Shown piece after piece: positions 1 through 9,383 of a stretch of 64,000 nucleotides of DNA. This stretch comes from Providencia stuartii. GTDB taxonomy: Bacteria; Pseudomonadota; Gammaproteobacteria; Enterobacterales; Enterobacteriaceae. Position numbers and translations under genes: made by a program. Below the pieces are notes generated by a model, which was given only the letters and a program-made list of their open reading frames with translations, had not been told where the DNA came from and did not search any database. The DNA is taken from contig UGUC01000002.1 in NCBI GenBank assembly GCA_900455155.1, forward strand, positions 868,001 through 932,000, read 5' to 3'. Within the stretch, counting starts at the first letter, position 1. Each line of letters starts with the position of its first letter.

Positions 1-797
1 AGGGCAATGATGAAATAGATGGCTTGAGTAATAACAATACAAGGGCCTGTAGCACCGTCAATGTGGAAACTGACAATGGTTCCAATCACACTAGAGGTGA
101 CGGAGGCAATCACGGCCACAAAGAGCATCCACCCAAAGCTTCGACACAGGACAAAAGCGATGATGCCTGGGGAGATAAGCATCGCAATGACTAAGATGAT
201 CCCAACCGCTTGAAGCGAGGCGACAATGGTAAGGGCGAGCAATGAGAGCAGACCATAATGGATCAACTTCACAGGCAGGCCAATCACACGCGCTTGATTA
301 GGATCAAAGCAATACAGCATAAAATCTTTACGTTTTAGTAAGATAATAGCGATGGTAATGCCTGCAAACCATAGGTTTTGCTTAAATTCGGTATCGGTAA
401 TACCAAGAATATCCCCAAATAGGATATGAGTAAGATGCTGCTCGGTATCGATTTTGGCAAACATCACTAAGCCGACGGCGAACATGCCTGAAAAGACAAT
501 TCCCATCACAGTATCTTCTTTGATACGACTATTCTCTTTGAGGTATCCGGTGGCAAATGCACAAAACAGGCCCGAAACAAATGCCCCAATAGCAAGTGGT
601 ATACCCGCAACAGAAGCAATAACAATCCCCGGTAATACAGCATGGGAGATGGCATCCCCCATTAATGACCAGCCTTTAAGCACTAAAAAGCAAGATAAAA
701 TCGCACAGACAGCACCTGTCACGATAGCCGTAATAATCGCTTTCTGCATAAACGGGAAAATAAAAGGTGCCGTTAGTAAGTCAATAAAATCACTCAT
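1..797 (-). CDS. sitD: Mn/Fe ABC transporter inner-membrane permease SitD/YfeD (partial, 3' end cut by window)
   Basis: This is the second membrane permease of a SitABCD/YfeABCD-type manganese/iron importer. The frame opens at an ATG at 795-797 and stays open to the left edge, so about 265 residues are visible and the C-terminus lies outside. The translation is a chain of hydrophobic segments and carries the family motif [12 protein letters not shown] near residues 41-52, almost identical to [12 protein letters not shown] in the neighbouring sitC, as expected for paralogous ABC-3 family permeases. The start overlaps the sitC stop by 8 nt, indicating translational coupling. Family assignment is firm; which metal dominates cannot be read from the sequence. 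Confidence 0.9.
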   Translation of the reverse strand, partial: MSDFIDLLTAPFIFPFMQKAIITAIVTGAVCAILSCFLVLKGWSLMGDAISHAVLPGIVIASVAGIPLAIGAFVSGLFCAFATGYLKENSRIKEDTVMGIVFSGMFAVGLVMFAKIDTEQHLTHILFGDILGITDTEFKQNLWFAGITIAIILLKRKDFMLYCFDPNQARVIGLPVKLIHYGLLSLLALTIVASLQAVGIILVIAMLISPGIIAFVLCRSFGWMLFVAVIASVTSSVIGTIVSFHIDGATGPCIVITQAIYFIIA

Positions 798-1680
798 TAG
801 AGGCTCCTTGTTGTTTTATTTTATGCAGGTTCTCGACTTCCTGTTTTGCCTTACGACGAGAAGCAAAAATGCCGTGTTTTGGCGCAAAGAAGAATGCCAA
901 CAAGAAAATAACCGTTTGAAGCGTCACAATTAAGCCGCCAGTTGCTCCATTGAGGAAATAGCTGGCATAAGCACCGATCGCGCTGGTGGCAGTACCAATA
1001 GCGACTGCAATGATTAATAAACGCTTAAATTGGTCAGTGAGTAGATAAGCTGTTGCCCCGGGAGTTACCACCATAGCAATCACTAAGATTGCACCAACCG
1101 TTTGTAATGCAGCTACCGTACAAGCACTTAGTAGAGTAAAAAAGATAATTTTTAAGCGCAATGGATTCAAGCCAATTGAACGAGCGTGGCTTTCATCAAA
1201 GAACACGGCGAGTAAATCCTTCCATAAAGCCAGTAGCACGATAAAGGAGATGGCGATAATAATTTCAACCTGCAATACATCGGCGTCGGCGATACCTAAA
1301 ATATTACCGAAAATGATGGTTTGCACATTCACTGAGGTTGGGTTTAAAGAGACGATTAATAGCCCCGCGGCAAAGAAAGTTGAAAAGATAAAGCCGATAA
1401 CGGCATCTTCACGTAACCGAGTAATATGCTTAATAAAGGTCATGGCTAGGGCCGCGAGGATCCCCGTAAAAAAGGCGCCGGCGGCATAGGGTAAGCCTAA
1501 CGCATAAGCTCCGGCAACACCCGGTACAACGGAATGAGAGAGGGCATCGCCCATTAATGACCAACCTTTGAGCATTAGGTAAGCTGAAAGAAATGCACAA
1601 ACGGCACCCACAATAGCGCTTACCCAAATGGCTTTAACCATATAGTTGTACTCGAAAGGTTGCAGTAACAACTCGATCAT
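790..1680 (-). CDS. sitC: Mn/Fe ABC transporter permease SitC/YfeC
   Basis: First permease of the SitABCD importer, 296 residues, an ABC-3 type inner-membrane protein with about eight hydrophobic segments. The conserved [12 protein letters not shown] segment lies near residues 38-49 and the [11 protein letters not shown] region follows residue 200. Its ATG overlaps the TGA of sitB in an ATGA junction, and its own stop overlaps sitD, so sitA-B-C-D form one tightly coupled operon read on the minus strand. It would pass Mn(II)/Fe(II) delivered by SitA through the membrane, powered by SitB. Confidence 0.93.
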   Translation of the reverse strand: MIELLLQPFEYNYMVKAIWVSAIVGAVCAFLSAYLMLKGWSLMGDALSHSVVPGVAGAYALGLPYAAGAFFTGILAALAMTFIKHITRLREDAVIGFIFSTFFAAGLLIVSLNPTSVNVQTIIFGNILGIADADVLQVEIIIAISFIVLLALWKDLLAVFFDESHARSIGLNPLRLKIIFFTLLSACTVAALQTVGAILVIAMVVTPGATAYLLTDQFKRLLIIAVAIGTATSAIGAYASYFLNGATGGLIVTLQTVIFLLAFFFAPKHGIFASRRKAKQEVENLHKIKQQGASNE

Positions 1681-2567
1681 ACTGGATCCTTAGGCTGGTT
1701 TGTTCTAACGGGGGCATTGTGGTCATGACCATAGAAAACGGCGGCGCGTTCATCATCGGTAATCACCGTGACAGAGCGTGGATCGTCGTCGTCATGCAGC
1801 TCTTGACCTGAAAGATTGATATGGCGTAGCACACCACCAAAAGCCACTTGCAAATTCTTTTGGGTAAATGTGGTTTCAGTCGGACCACTTGCGAGTACGG
1901 TGCGATTAATCAAAATGACTTGGTCACAAAACTCAGGCACACTCCCTAAGTTGTGAGTAGACACCAAAATCAGGTGGCCTTCATCACGTAGGCTACGTAA
2001 CAGGTCAATAATGGCGTTTTCTGTTTTAACATCGACCCCTGTAAAGGGTTCATCAAGTAGGAGCACTTTACCTTGTTGGGCTAGCGCACGAGCTAAAAAG
2101 ACGCGTTTTTTCTGCCCGCCAGAAAGCTCGCCAATCTGGCGATGCTCTAACCCTGCCAAATCTACACGTTCAAGTGCTTTTTTTACCGCTTCTTTGTCTT
2201 CACTTTTAGGAATACGAAAAAAGCCCATTTTGCCGTAACGCCCCATCATCACCACATCGGAGACAAGCACAGGAAAGTTCCAATCCACTTCCTCTGTTTG
2301 AGGAACGTAGGCAATAATGTTTTCTTTGAGAGCCTCTTTGATTGGCTCACCATTGAGCGTGACACTGCCAGATGATGGGGTGACTAACCCCATGATCGTT
2401 TTAAATAAGGTGGATTTACCACTGCCGTTGACGCCAACCAATGCACATATTGATCCGCCTGTAATATCAAAACTTGCATCATAAATTGCAGTGTGACCGT
2501 TGTTGTAAGTGACAGTGGCATCATCCACAACCAAATTAGGGTGTTCAAAGCGTTTCGAGTTACTCAT
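1677..2567 (-). CDS. sitB: Mn/Fe ABC transporter ATP-binding protein SitB/YfeB
   Basis: Cytoplasmic ATPase of the SitABCD importer. Visible motifs are Walker A (GVNGSGKST), the ABC signature (LSGGQKKRV) and Walker B ([12 protein letters not shown]), followed by the switch histidine in STHNLGS. I use the ATG at 2565-2567 (MSNSKRFEH); a TTG four codons upstream would sit inside the end of sitA. The start lies directly after the sitA stop and the gene ends in an ATGA overlap with sitC. The C-terminal tail is rich in Asp and His (HDDDDPRS and YGHDHNAP), which could bind metal; that is inference. Confidence 0.93.
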   Translation of the reverse strand: MSNSKRFEHPNLVVDDATVTYNNGHTAIYDASFDITGGSICALVGVNGSGKSTLFKTIMGLVTPSSGSVTLNGEPIKEALKENIIAYVPQTEEVDWNFPVLVSDVVMMGRYGKMGFFRIPKSEDKEAVKKALERVDLAGLEHRQIGELSGGQKKRVFLARALAQQGKVLLLDEPFTGVDVKTENAIIDLLRSLRDEGHLILVSTHNLGSVPEFCDQVILINRTVLASGPTETTFTQKNLQVAFGGVLRHINLSGQELHDDDDPRSVTVITDDERAAVFYGHDHNAPVRTNQPKDPV

Positions 2568-2568
2568 A

Positions 2569-3480
2569 TTACTGATCAAATCCTTTCGCTATAGTGTCAA
2601 CGGTTGTATTTAACAGTTCGATATAGGTTGGTACTGGGCCATCTGCGGTTGATAGTGAATCTACATAAAGGACTCCACCGTATTTTGCCCCAGTTTCTTT
2701 ACTAACTTGGCGTGCTGGTTTGTCTGAAATTGTACTTTCGCTAAATACCACAGGGATATTATATTTACGTACAGTATCAATCACATTTTTAACTTGTTGT
2801 GGCGTTCCTTGTTCTTCCGCATTAATTGGCCAGAGATAAGCTTCTTTAAAGCCATAATCTTTTGTTAAGTAGCTGAAAGCGCCTTCACTTGAGACTAACC
2901 AACGTTTCTCTTCAGGGATACGGTTGAGTCGCTCACGCAGTGGAGCATCAAGTTGTGCAATCTGTTCAGCATATTTTTTCGCATTTTGGTTGTAGATTTC
3001 TGCGTTTTCTGGATCATACTTAACCAATGCTTTGCGAATATTTTCGATATAAATTTGGGCGTTTGCAGGTGACATCCATGCGTGTGGGTTCGGATTCCCC
3101 TTATATTCGCCTTCACGAATTGGCATAGGGTCAATCCCCTCAGTGACGACAACAGCAGGAACATTTTGGAAATTTTCAAAGAAGCGTTGGAACCAGACTT
3201 CAAGGTTTAAGCCATTCCATAAGATCAGGTCGGCATCATAGGCCTTCATGATATCTTTTGGTGTTGGTTGGTAACCGTGGATTTCAGCGCCAGGCTTGGT
3301 AATCGATTCCACAACGGCGGCATCCCCTGCGACGTTTTGTGCGATATCTTGAATAATGGTAAAAGTTGTGACGACCTTAAACTTTTTAGCTAATGCAGGT
3401 TGACTGATTAGTAAAATAGTAGATAAAGCAAAGACAGCAGAAAGTAGTGGTTTAGACAGTAGAGATAGTGTTTTCTTCAT
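2569..3480 (-). CDS. sitA: Periplasmic Mn/Fe-binding protein SitA/YfeA
   Basis: Cluster A-I (ZnuA/PsaA/YfeA) solute-binding protein, 303 residues, that captures metal in the periplasm for SitBCD. The N-terminus is a Sec signal peptide ending ALA before KKFKVV. Putative metal ligands are the His in [10 protein letters not shown], the His in NPHAWMSP, the Glu in SSEGAFSYL and the Asp in LYVDSLS, the usual His-His-Glu-Asp set. There is no long His-rich loop of the ZnuA type, which favours Mn/Fe over Zn. It is first in the operon and lies about 85 bp downstream of a Fur-like box. Confidence 0.94.
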   Translation of the reverse strand: MKKTLSLLSKPLLSAVFALSTILLISQPALAKKFKVVTTFTIIQDIAQNVAGDAAVVESITKPGAEIHGYQPTPKDIMKAYDADLILWNGLNLEVWFQRFFENFQNVPAVVVTEGIDPMPIREGEYKGNPNPHAWMSPANAQIYIENIRKALVKYDPENAEIYNQNAKKYAEQIAQLDAPLRERLNRIPEEKRWLVSSEGAFSYLTKDYGFKEAYLWPINAEEQGTPQQVKNVIDTVRKYNIPVVFSESTISDKPARQVSKETGAKYGGVLYVDSLSTADGPVPTYIELLNTTVDTIAKGFDQ

Positions 3481-3565
3481 TATTCAGACCCTGACATCAT
3501 TGGCTTAGTGGATTTTTTAATTACCCTGTTACGCATAAAAAGAATAGCAGGAGTAAAAGTCAATT

Positions 3566-3584
3566 GATAATGATTATCAATATC
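3566..3584 (-). promoter_or_regulatory. Fur box upstream of sitABCD
   Basis: The 19-bp sequence GATAATGATTATCAATATC matches the Fur consensus GATAATGATAATCATTATC at 17 of 19 positions by eye. It lies between the divergent sitA (minus) and emtA (plus) genes, where a sitA promoter is expected. It predicts iron-dependent repression of the sit operon. An MntR site could overlap, but none was identified. Confidence 0.8.
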
Positions 3585-3746
3585 AATTGGATAAAGTCAA
3601 GACAAAAAGTGTGTGATTTTTCTATTATTGTGATTACTTTTTTCAATGACTAAAACATGTCTTGAAGTAAAAGTTAAGTAAAAATTATTTTATTTTTCTT
3701 ACTATTAGTTATTCTTCCGTCAGTTTTATTAGCAGAGGATATCTCG

Positions 3747-4405
3747 GTGGAAAAAAAATATCAGTGGCGCATTGGTATTTCTGTTGCTAGCGGGTTGCTC
3801 TAGTGAACCAGAAAAAACAAGTATCAACACAACGGATGTTAAATAAAAGTAGCAATTTATCAACAGTGCAGCAAAATATTTCCTTTCCTCGTACGCCATT
3901 TGATGAGTTCATTCGAGAGTCTGCGAGTCGTTATAATGTTGATGAAACCTTAATTCGGGCCATCATTGAGGTTGAATCAAATTTCCGGCCAGATGTCGTC
4001 AGTAAGTCGAATGCGATTGGTTTAATGCAAATCAAAGCTTCAACTGCGGGGCGTGATGCATATCGTTACCAAGGGAAGTCTGGGGAGCCTTCAACGCGAG
4101 ATTTAAAAGATCCGAGAAAAAATATTGATATTGGCACAGCTTATATTCGGATATTAAAAGAGCAACACCTTGCTGGGATTAACAATCCCCAAACGATGTA
4201 CTATGCGACTGTCGTGGCTTACGTCAATGGTGCTGGCGCCTTGTTAAGGACATTTGATAATGATAAAGGCAGAGCTATCGCGATGATTAATCGATTGACA
4301 CCTGAAGAGTTTTATCAACACGTTCAAACGAAACACCCAGCGCCTCAAGCTCCGCGTTATTTATGGAAAGTCAAAAATGCCTATAATTCATTAGCCATGA
4401 ATTAA
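3747..4405 (+). CDS. emtA: Membrane-bound lytic murein transglycosylase EmtA/MltE, two +1 frameshifts
   Basis: Lipid-anchored endo-acting lytic transglycosylase that cleaves peptidoglycan glycan strands. The SLT domain is clear: the catalytic Glu lies in [10 protein letters not shown], followed by [14 protein letters not shown] and [12 protein letters not shown]. The open frame alone (from 3803) lacks a signal. Removing one G at 3749-3750 and one A from the A-run near 3810-3815 restores a start at GTG 3747 behind AGAGGA and a lipoprotein signal ([10 protein letters not shown]), giving about 218 residues. The paired +1 errors match the pattern seen across the window. It is convergent with marC, with the two 3' ends touching. 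Confidence 0.85.
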
Positions 4406-5106
4406 TGATGTGCCGCCACTAAATGTGGGAGTTGCGCGACAATCTCAACGATACCGTTGATAACAAACTGCACTCCCATACAAATTAATAAGAACCCCAT
4501 TACCCTTGATATCGCATCAATTCCACCATTACCTAACCATTTCATGATAGAAGTGGCACCTCGTAATGCTAACCAAACAATTAAGCTAACAATGAAAAAG
4601 GTGATTACCGGAGCGACTTTTAATACCCAAGGGGCAAAGCCAACATCACCTTGTAAAGAGGCCGCTGAGCTAATGATAATAGCGATGGTACCTGGCCCGG
4701 CAGTACTCGGCATGGCAAGGGGAACAAACGCAATATTAGGTGATTTTTGACGTTTTTTAGAGACGGTTGTGTCATCAGGTGTTAAGGCACTGGTATCATC
4801 GTTATTCTCACCGCTAGGGAATAGCATACCAAAACCAATAAATGCCACAATTAACCCACCAGCAATGCGTAATCCGGGAATCGAAATACCAAATGTATTC
4901 ATCACTAATTGCCCTGCGTAGAAGGCAATAGTCATGATCGCGAAAATATAAATAGAAGCCAAAAGTGATTGATGGTTTCGCTGCTCTTTGGTCATGTTGC
5001 CAGACAAACTCAGCATCACTGCAATTGTTGTCAATGGGTTGGCAAGAGGAAGTATTAAAACCAATCCAATACCGATGGCCTGAAATAGCTGAAGAAAATC
5101 ATTCAT
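4402..5106 (-). CDS. marC: MarC family integral membrane protein
   Basis: Inner-membrane protein of the MarC (UPF0056) family with six predicted membrane segments; its transport function is unsettled. The sequence closely follows E. coli MarC ([53 protein letters not shown]). I choose the ATG at 5106 (MNDFLQLFQ); a TTG three codons upstream is less likely. A hydrophilic loop near residues 100-120 is Asp/Thr-rich. It is isolated here and not next to marRAB, so no multiple-antibiotic-resistance role should be assumed. Confidence 0.88.
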   Translation of the reverse strand: MNDFLQLFQAIGIGLVLILPLANPLTTIAVMLSLSGNMTKEQRNHQSLLASIYIFAIMTIAFYAGQLVMNTFGISIPGLRIAGGLIVAFIGFGMLFPSGENNDDTSALTPDDTTVSKKRQKSPNIAFVPLAMPSTAGPGTIAIIISSAASLQGDVGFAPWVLKVAPVITFFIVSLIVWLALRGATSIMKWLGNGGIDAISRVMGFLLICMGVQFVINGIVEIVAQLPHLVAAHH

Positions 5107-5403
5107 AATAGGCAAATTAAGCTCTTAATGGAGGTTAAAATTCAGTGCGAATTGGCACTATAGCAAAAATTATGCACAGATGCCCCGTAAAACCGCTTAT
5201 CTCGCTACACAATCTCTGATATATCACGCGATAAAGTTGCCAATCTTATTGCGATGATTTTTTTAAGATTTAAAAAGAAGTAGTTGTACACATTAACTGT
5301 GGATAACATTCGCATTCTATTGTGAATAAGTTGATTTACTCTTTTTATAACAGTGAGATATAACAGTGAGCTAAAAAATGTTCAATTTTTAAGATAAAAA
5401 AAA

Positions 5404-5430
5404 CCCTTTTTATGGGGGACATAAAAAGGG
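5404..5430 (-). terminator. Orphan minus-strand Rho-independent terminator
   Basis: An 11-bp perfect inverted repeat (CCCTTTTTATG at 5404-5414 and CATAAAAAGGG at 5420-5430) has a five-base loop. On the minus strand it is followed by a run of eight T, so it reads as an intrinsic terminator in that direction. No minus-strand gene lies just upstream; the next gene to the right, fosA, is on the plus strand. Apart from this hairpin I see no gene in the 5107-5568 gap. It could end a small RNA transcribed from about 5431-5560. Confidence 0.6.
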
Positions 5431-5568
5431 AAAGGGCATCTATTAGTAGGTTGTCAAAATTTCGATATGGTTAAGTTATACCGTTAATTTTGTTATTTAC
5501 TTACTGGTTATGTAAATTCATTAAAAGAATACGTGTACAATTATTTATTAGTGAGCGAGGGAGAAAAA

Positions 5569-5988
5569 ATGCTAATTGGAATCAATCATTTAACTCTAGC
5601 CGTTAGTGACATACAAAAAAGTATTTCTTTTTATCAGACGGTATTAGGAATGCAGTTACATGCAAGTTGGGAGCGAGGGGCTTATTTAACCTGTGGTGCA
5701 CTATGGGTATGCCTTTCTTATGACCCGATGAGACAAGAGGTTGCTGCTGCAAAGCGTCGTGATTACACCCATTATGCTTTTACGGTGTCAGCTGAGGATT
5801 TTTCGGATATCGTTGAAAAATTGCATCAAGCCGGCGTGACTGTCTGGAAAGATAACCGCAGTGAAGGTGACTCCTTCTATTTTTTAGATCCAGATGGTCA
5901 TCAATTAGAAATTCATGTTGGTTTATTAATAGATAGATTAAAGAGTTGCCGCAAAAAGCCGTATGATGGAATGGTATTTTATTCATAG
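5569..5988 (+). CDS. fosA: FosA family fosfomycin-resistance glutathione transferase
   Basis: Metal-dependent vicinal-oxygen-chelate enzyme that opens the fosfomycin epoxide with glutathione. The protein has 139 residues from the ATG at 5569, which has an AGGGAG site; an upstream GTG in the same frame is unlikely. FosA hallmarks are visible: NHLTLAVSD, AYLTCGALWVCLS, YTHYAFTV, SFYFLDPDGH and KPYDGMVF. Metal ligands would be His7, His68 and Glu114, equivalent to His7, His64 and Glu110 of Pseudomonas FosA. The gene sits in the chromosome with no mobile element nearby, so it looks intrinsic. Whether it confers clinical resistance cannot be read from sequence. Confidence 0.92.
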   Translation: MLIGINHLTLAVSDIQKSISFYQTVLGMQLHASWERGAYLTCGALWVCLSYDPMRQEVAAAKRRDYTHYAFTVSAEDFSDIVEKLHQAGVTVWKDNRSEGDSFYFLDPDGHQLEIHVGLLIDRLKSCRKKPYDGMVFYS

Positions 5989-6043
5989 TCAATACACCGC
6001 GGCGAATAGGTGATAACACAGGTGAAAGTTATAGGGAAACATT

Positions 6044-6568
6044 ATGTCTATTCAAAGTGTAGCGACTGTTGGTGGATTGGAACAACAATTAGATTGGTTA
6101 TTAATCGACTGTGTGAACAGTGGGGCTTCGATTGGATTTATTGCTCCAATAACACAGGTTGAAGCGCGCAATTATTGGCAAACAGTTGATCAAGGCTTGC
6201 AAACCGGTGAACGTTTATTACTCGTAAAATTAGTCGACAAACAGTTAGCAGGGGCAATTCAACTTTCATTTTGCGCAAAGGCAAATGGTCGCCATCGGGC
6301 AGAAGTTGAAAAACTCATGGTACACACAGCTTTTCGTCAGCAAGGCATAGCTAAACAGTTGCTTCTCGCTGTGGAGCAGGTAGCGCTAAGCCATCAACGA
6401 ACATTACTTGTATTAGATACTCGTACAGGTGATGTTGCTGCACATCTGTATCGCCAACTAGATTATATTGAGGTGGGCGAAATTCCTCATTTTGTATCGA
6501 ATGCTCAACAGGAGTTTGAAAGTACAACTATCTTCTATAAGCACTTAAGTGTAAACGTATCATCTTAA
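6044..6568 (+). CDS. GNAT family N-acetyltransferase
   Basis: GCN5-related acetyltransferase of 174 residues. The acetyl-CoA pocket is visible as LMVHTAFRQQGIAKQLL (motif A, R-x-x-G-I-A) near residues 91-107, with motif B around TLLVLDTRTGDVAAHLYRQLDY. The substrate is unknown. The gene follows fosA by 55 bp in the same direction with its own AGGGA site, so the two may be cotranscribed. By family it could be an antibiotic, protein or small-molecule acetyltransferase; I do not recognise a specific subfamily. Confidence 0.8.
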   Translation: MSIQSVATVGGLEQQLDWLLIDCVNSGASIGFIAPITQVEARNYWQTVDQGLQTGERLLLVKLVDKQLAGAIQLSFCAKANGRHRAEVEKLMVHTAFRQQGIAKQLLLAVEQVALSHQRTLLVLDTRTGDVAAHLYRQLDYIEVGEIPHFVSNAQQEFESTTIFYKHLSVNVSS

Positions 6569-6698
6569 TTTGCTTACTTTTATTAGCCTATTAATATTGC
6601 TAGAGTTTTCTTTACAAACTATTTTTTATTATAAATATTGCTTTACGCCCTATGCACTATGCTAACTAAAGTCAAACAGGTAAGTTTTGGGGTTGTAA

Positions 6699-7094
6699 AT
6701 GAAAAATGTAATGACGGCTCTGACGGCATTCGTCATGCTAATGGGAGTCGCAATAGCTGCACTGCTTATTGTTTTTCCGCAGCAATGGAAGCAGGACATC
6801 TATCCTAGTGTAGCAAGTATTTTGCCTGAATCTATTAATGCGCTAATGCCAAGCTGGGGTGCGGATTATAATGCATGTGACAGTTTAGAAAGTAATTTGC
6901 AAACCTTTGCCGAATATTTAAAGACAAATGAAGATGTTGTCAACGTTAAAGGTATGAATGGACTGGACGACCAATTGAATGCCATACGCTCACGGGTTGA
7001 GAGTATGCCAGTACAAGTACGGAAATTAGTTTGCCAACAAGAATATGCACGCTTAGAAGGGTTAAAAAGTGTGTTCTTTTTGGGAAATAATTAG
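6699..7094 (+). CDS. Hypothetical protein with one N-terminal membrane segment
   Basis: A 131-residue protein I do not recognise. Residues 5-27 form one strongly hydrophobic segment (uncleaved anchor or signal), followed by a soluble, probably periplasmic region with two Cys (in YNACDSLE and RKLVCQQEY) that could form a disulfide. A GGGG site precedes the ATG. It stands alone in its transcription direction, 130 bp after the GNAT gene. Codon use is similar to its neighbours. Confidence 0.6.
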   Translation: MKNVMTALTAFVMLMGVAIAALLIVFPQQWKQDIYPSVASILPESINALMPSWGADYNACDSLESNLQTFAEYLKTNEDVVNVKGMNGLDDQLNAIRSRVESMPVQVRKLVCQQEYARLEGLKSVFFLGNN

Positions 7095-7216
7095 CGTTAA
7101 TTTAATCAAAATAGTGCAGAAAATATCGCAAGGATAGAAAGCAAAATTTGTTATTTAAAACATCTTACATGATTTGTGTTAGTCTAAGTATGCCGTGTTG
7201 ATTTAGGGAGCGTATC

Positions 7217-7666
7217 ATGCGCATATTTAGACTTCCTTTCTTAAATTGGCTAATTTTCAACGCTATCGCCTTCTATTATCTTTATACGAAAAATAGCCTG
7301 TCTTGGAGTTTCTCTGGTTGGATGGGAATATTGGCGATACTGGTTGCGTTGGAAAGCTTTGGGTGGATAGCCGCCAGTTTATATTATTTTTATCGTTACA
7401 AGACATCCCCTAATCCCATCGTTCAGGCAACAGCGTTGATCACGGAAGGGCCATTTAAATTCTCTCGTAATCCACTCTATTTGGCGTTTACATCCTTGTG
7501 TGTCAGTTTGGCACTGTTTACCCAATCACCGTATTTTCTTGTATCAGGCCTTGTATTTTGGCTGGTGACCGATCTGTATACTATCCCTCAAGAAGAAAAG
7601 TTCCTATCAGCACGTTTTCAAGAGGAGTGGCAACGTTATAGCCAACAAACACGACGCTGGCTGTAA
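7217..7666 (+). CDS. Isoprenylcysteine carboxyl methyltransferase (ICMT/PEMT)-type membrane protein
   Basis: A 149-residue integral membrane protein with about four hydrophobic segments. The C-terminal half has the methyltransferase-type signature: GPFKFSRNPLYLAF (the conserved R-N-P-x-Y), then QEEKFLSARFQEEWQRY (the E-E-x-x-L...F...Y pattern) before the end. Such proteins bind S-adenosylmethionine at the membrane face. The substrate in bacteria is usually unknown. There is no obvious operon partner. Confidence 0.75.
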   Translation: MRIFRLPFLNWLIFNAIAFYYLYTKNSLSWSFSGWMGILAILVALESFGWIAASLYYFYRYKTSPNPIVQATALITEGPFKFSRNPLYLAFTSLCVSLALFTQSPYFLVSGLVFWLVTDLYTIPQEEKFLSARFQEEWQRYSQQTRRWL

Positions 7667-7973
7667 CTTAAGAATACGGTGTGTATTTTAAAATAACCGT
7701 TAAATATGCATTTTGTTCTTAACAACTAGCGCAAAATATCGTTGTTTATCATATTGTCTTGTTTATTTATCAGCGGAGCGTATCACGACTAGAGGTATCT
7801 ATTTACTGGTTGATGACGTAAAACGAGGCATGCGCACGCAGAGATAAAAAAAGTGAATTCAGATCACTTTACACTGCTCTTCACTCAGTATTCAGCGGCC
7901 TGAAGGCCAATGCATTGAGTAAACAATCCATTGCTATTTTTTATTAACCATTTGCTCAATAGATGCACACACT
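7667..7973. other. Intergenic region, no gene seen
   Basis: About 300 bp between the methyltransferase-like gene and the LysE-type gene. I see no ORF with a supportable start and no RNA gene. The sequence AGCGGCCTGAAGGCC near 7892-7909 contains a short GGCC-based dyad without a T-run. Nothing else stands out. Confidence 0.5.
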
Positions 7974-8573
7974 ATGAATATTGAAACTTTCATTTCGTTA
8001 TCGATGTTTTCTTTTGTCACGTCCATTACCCCAGGCCCCAATAACATCATGTTACTTGCATCGGGGATGAATTTTGGACTAAAGCGAACTATGCCACACG
8101 CATTAGGGGTCTCAATAGGCTTTTTGGTGATGCTAATTGCAGTGGGAATGGGAGTGGGGGCTTTAATTAAGTCGTCAGAGATCGTTTATAATATTTTGAA
8201 GTATCTAGGGATAGCCTATTTATTATGGCTAGCTTGGAAGACGACAATCAGCCGTTCAGTTGGATCAGCAAAAAACAGTAATGAAAAACCGCTAACGTTG
8301 TTAGAAGCAGCGCTGTTTCAATGGGTAAACCCAAAAGCATGGATGATGGCGATATCGGGTATGGCCCTCTACACAGACTCAACGAACCCTTATAGCTCAA
8401 TGTTGCTTGTGGCGGTTATTTTTAGCCTAATTAATTTTCCATCTGTCACGATTTGGGCTATGTTTGGTAGTGAGTTGCGCGAACGATTGAAGAACCCTAA
8501 TGTTTTGAAAAAGTTTAATTTAATTATGGGGCTATTGCTTGCGGCAAGTGCGATATCAGTGATATTCCAATAA
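7974..8573 (+). CDS. LysE/RhtB family amino-acid exporter
   Basis: A 199-residue inner-membrane exporter of the LysE/RhtB (EamB/YfiK-like) family. The N-terminal signature SITPGPNNIMLLASG is diagnostic, and WVNPKAWMMAISGM in the middle is the second conserved block; six membrane segments are expected. Members export amino acids such as cysteine, O-acetylserine, homoserine or threonine; the substrate here is not determined. It is a single gene with no adjacent regulator. Confidence 0.85.
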   Translation: MNIETFISLSMFSFVTSITPGPNNIMLLASGMNFGLKRTMPHALGVSIGFLVMLIAVGMGVGALIKSSEIVYNILKYLGIAYLLWLAWKTTISRSVGSAKNSNEKPLTLLEAALFQWVNPKAWMMAISGMALYTDSTNPYSSMLLVAVIFSLINFPSVTIWAMFGSELRERLKNPNVLKKFNLIMGLLLAASAISVIFQ

Positions 8574-8837
8574 TATCTTATCGCCTCAACAGTAAGGCAA
8601 AAAGGGAAATATTGGGCTATCGGATAAGTGATAGTGGATATACAGCATTATGGTATATATGGGGAGTGTAGGCAGGCTGGTGGAAAGACGCATACCACCT
8701 ATACATTCCGCTATATACCTCCACGCGCACAATTGAGTTAATTAAACCAATCGAAACGGGAATGAATATTGAGCAAACCTACGATTAAATAAATCGGATA
8801 GAAAGTCAGCATTAGTGAAAAAGGGGCTGACTGAATT

Positions 8838-9259
8838 GTGATTATCATTGCGCTGATATATAGGCTCAGTTTTTTCACTCGTCATTTTGAAAAATAGGCG
8901 GCCTTTAATGGGAAGCAGCTATTAGCAACCTGTGGTGACAATCCAAATATTTTTCCAGTTGAGCAAAGCCAAGGGTTGATTATTTTAGTATTTATACCTA
9001 TTTATATTGTTGTGGCAATGCGGCATATCTTGTTTTAATTGTAGAAAATAGACTCAGTATTTTTATTGCGCTCATTTTCGTATTGATTGGTACTTCATAT
9101 AAACTCACCATTTTCTATGTTGCACTATTCAAGTTGTGTCCATCGCTCTATTTGAGCAGGCTTGAACTATTCGGCGATAATAACCACTCATCTATCGCGA
9201 ATAAATCAGTCTGTGTTATCATTGTCAATGAGTTACTTTTAATGTGCATAGTCAGTTAG
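8838..9259 (+). pseudogene. Possible decayed small membrane-protein gene
   Basis: The 8574-9383 gap has no intact gene. From GTG 8838 one frame is open apart from a TAG at 8895-8897 up to about 9041 and encodes hydrophobic stretches (LIILVFIPIYIVV). A second frame, 9020-9259, continues with LSIFIALIFVLIG and similar. Together they read like a four-segment membrane protein. The frame step needed here is +2 (or a lost base), unlike the single-base insertions elsewhere in the window, and there is also an in-frame stop, so true decay is more likely than sequencing error. I do not recognise the family and it may be chance. Confidence 0.3.
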
Positions 9260-9383
9260 TCATTTGTGTACATATCTCGCATAGTGAAGTGAGGAATTAA
9301 TCGTAACGTATTGTTTTATAAACTTGGAATAATCAAGCAAGTGATCTTTCGTGTGGGTCACCACTGCTGATAAGGATTTATTA

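Noticed and set aside
454..933. Plus-strand ORF of 159 codons at the left end
   Set aside because: It lies antisense to sitD and sitC, whose protein families are clear; the product resembles no known protein and is a shadow frame.
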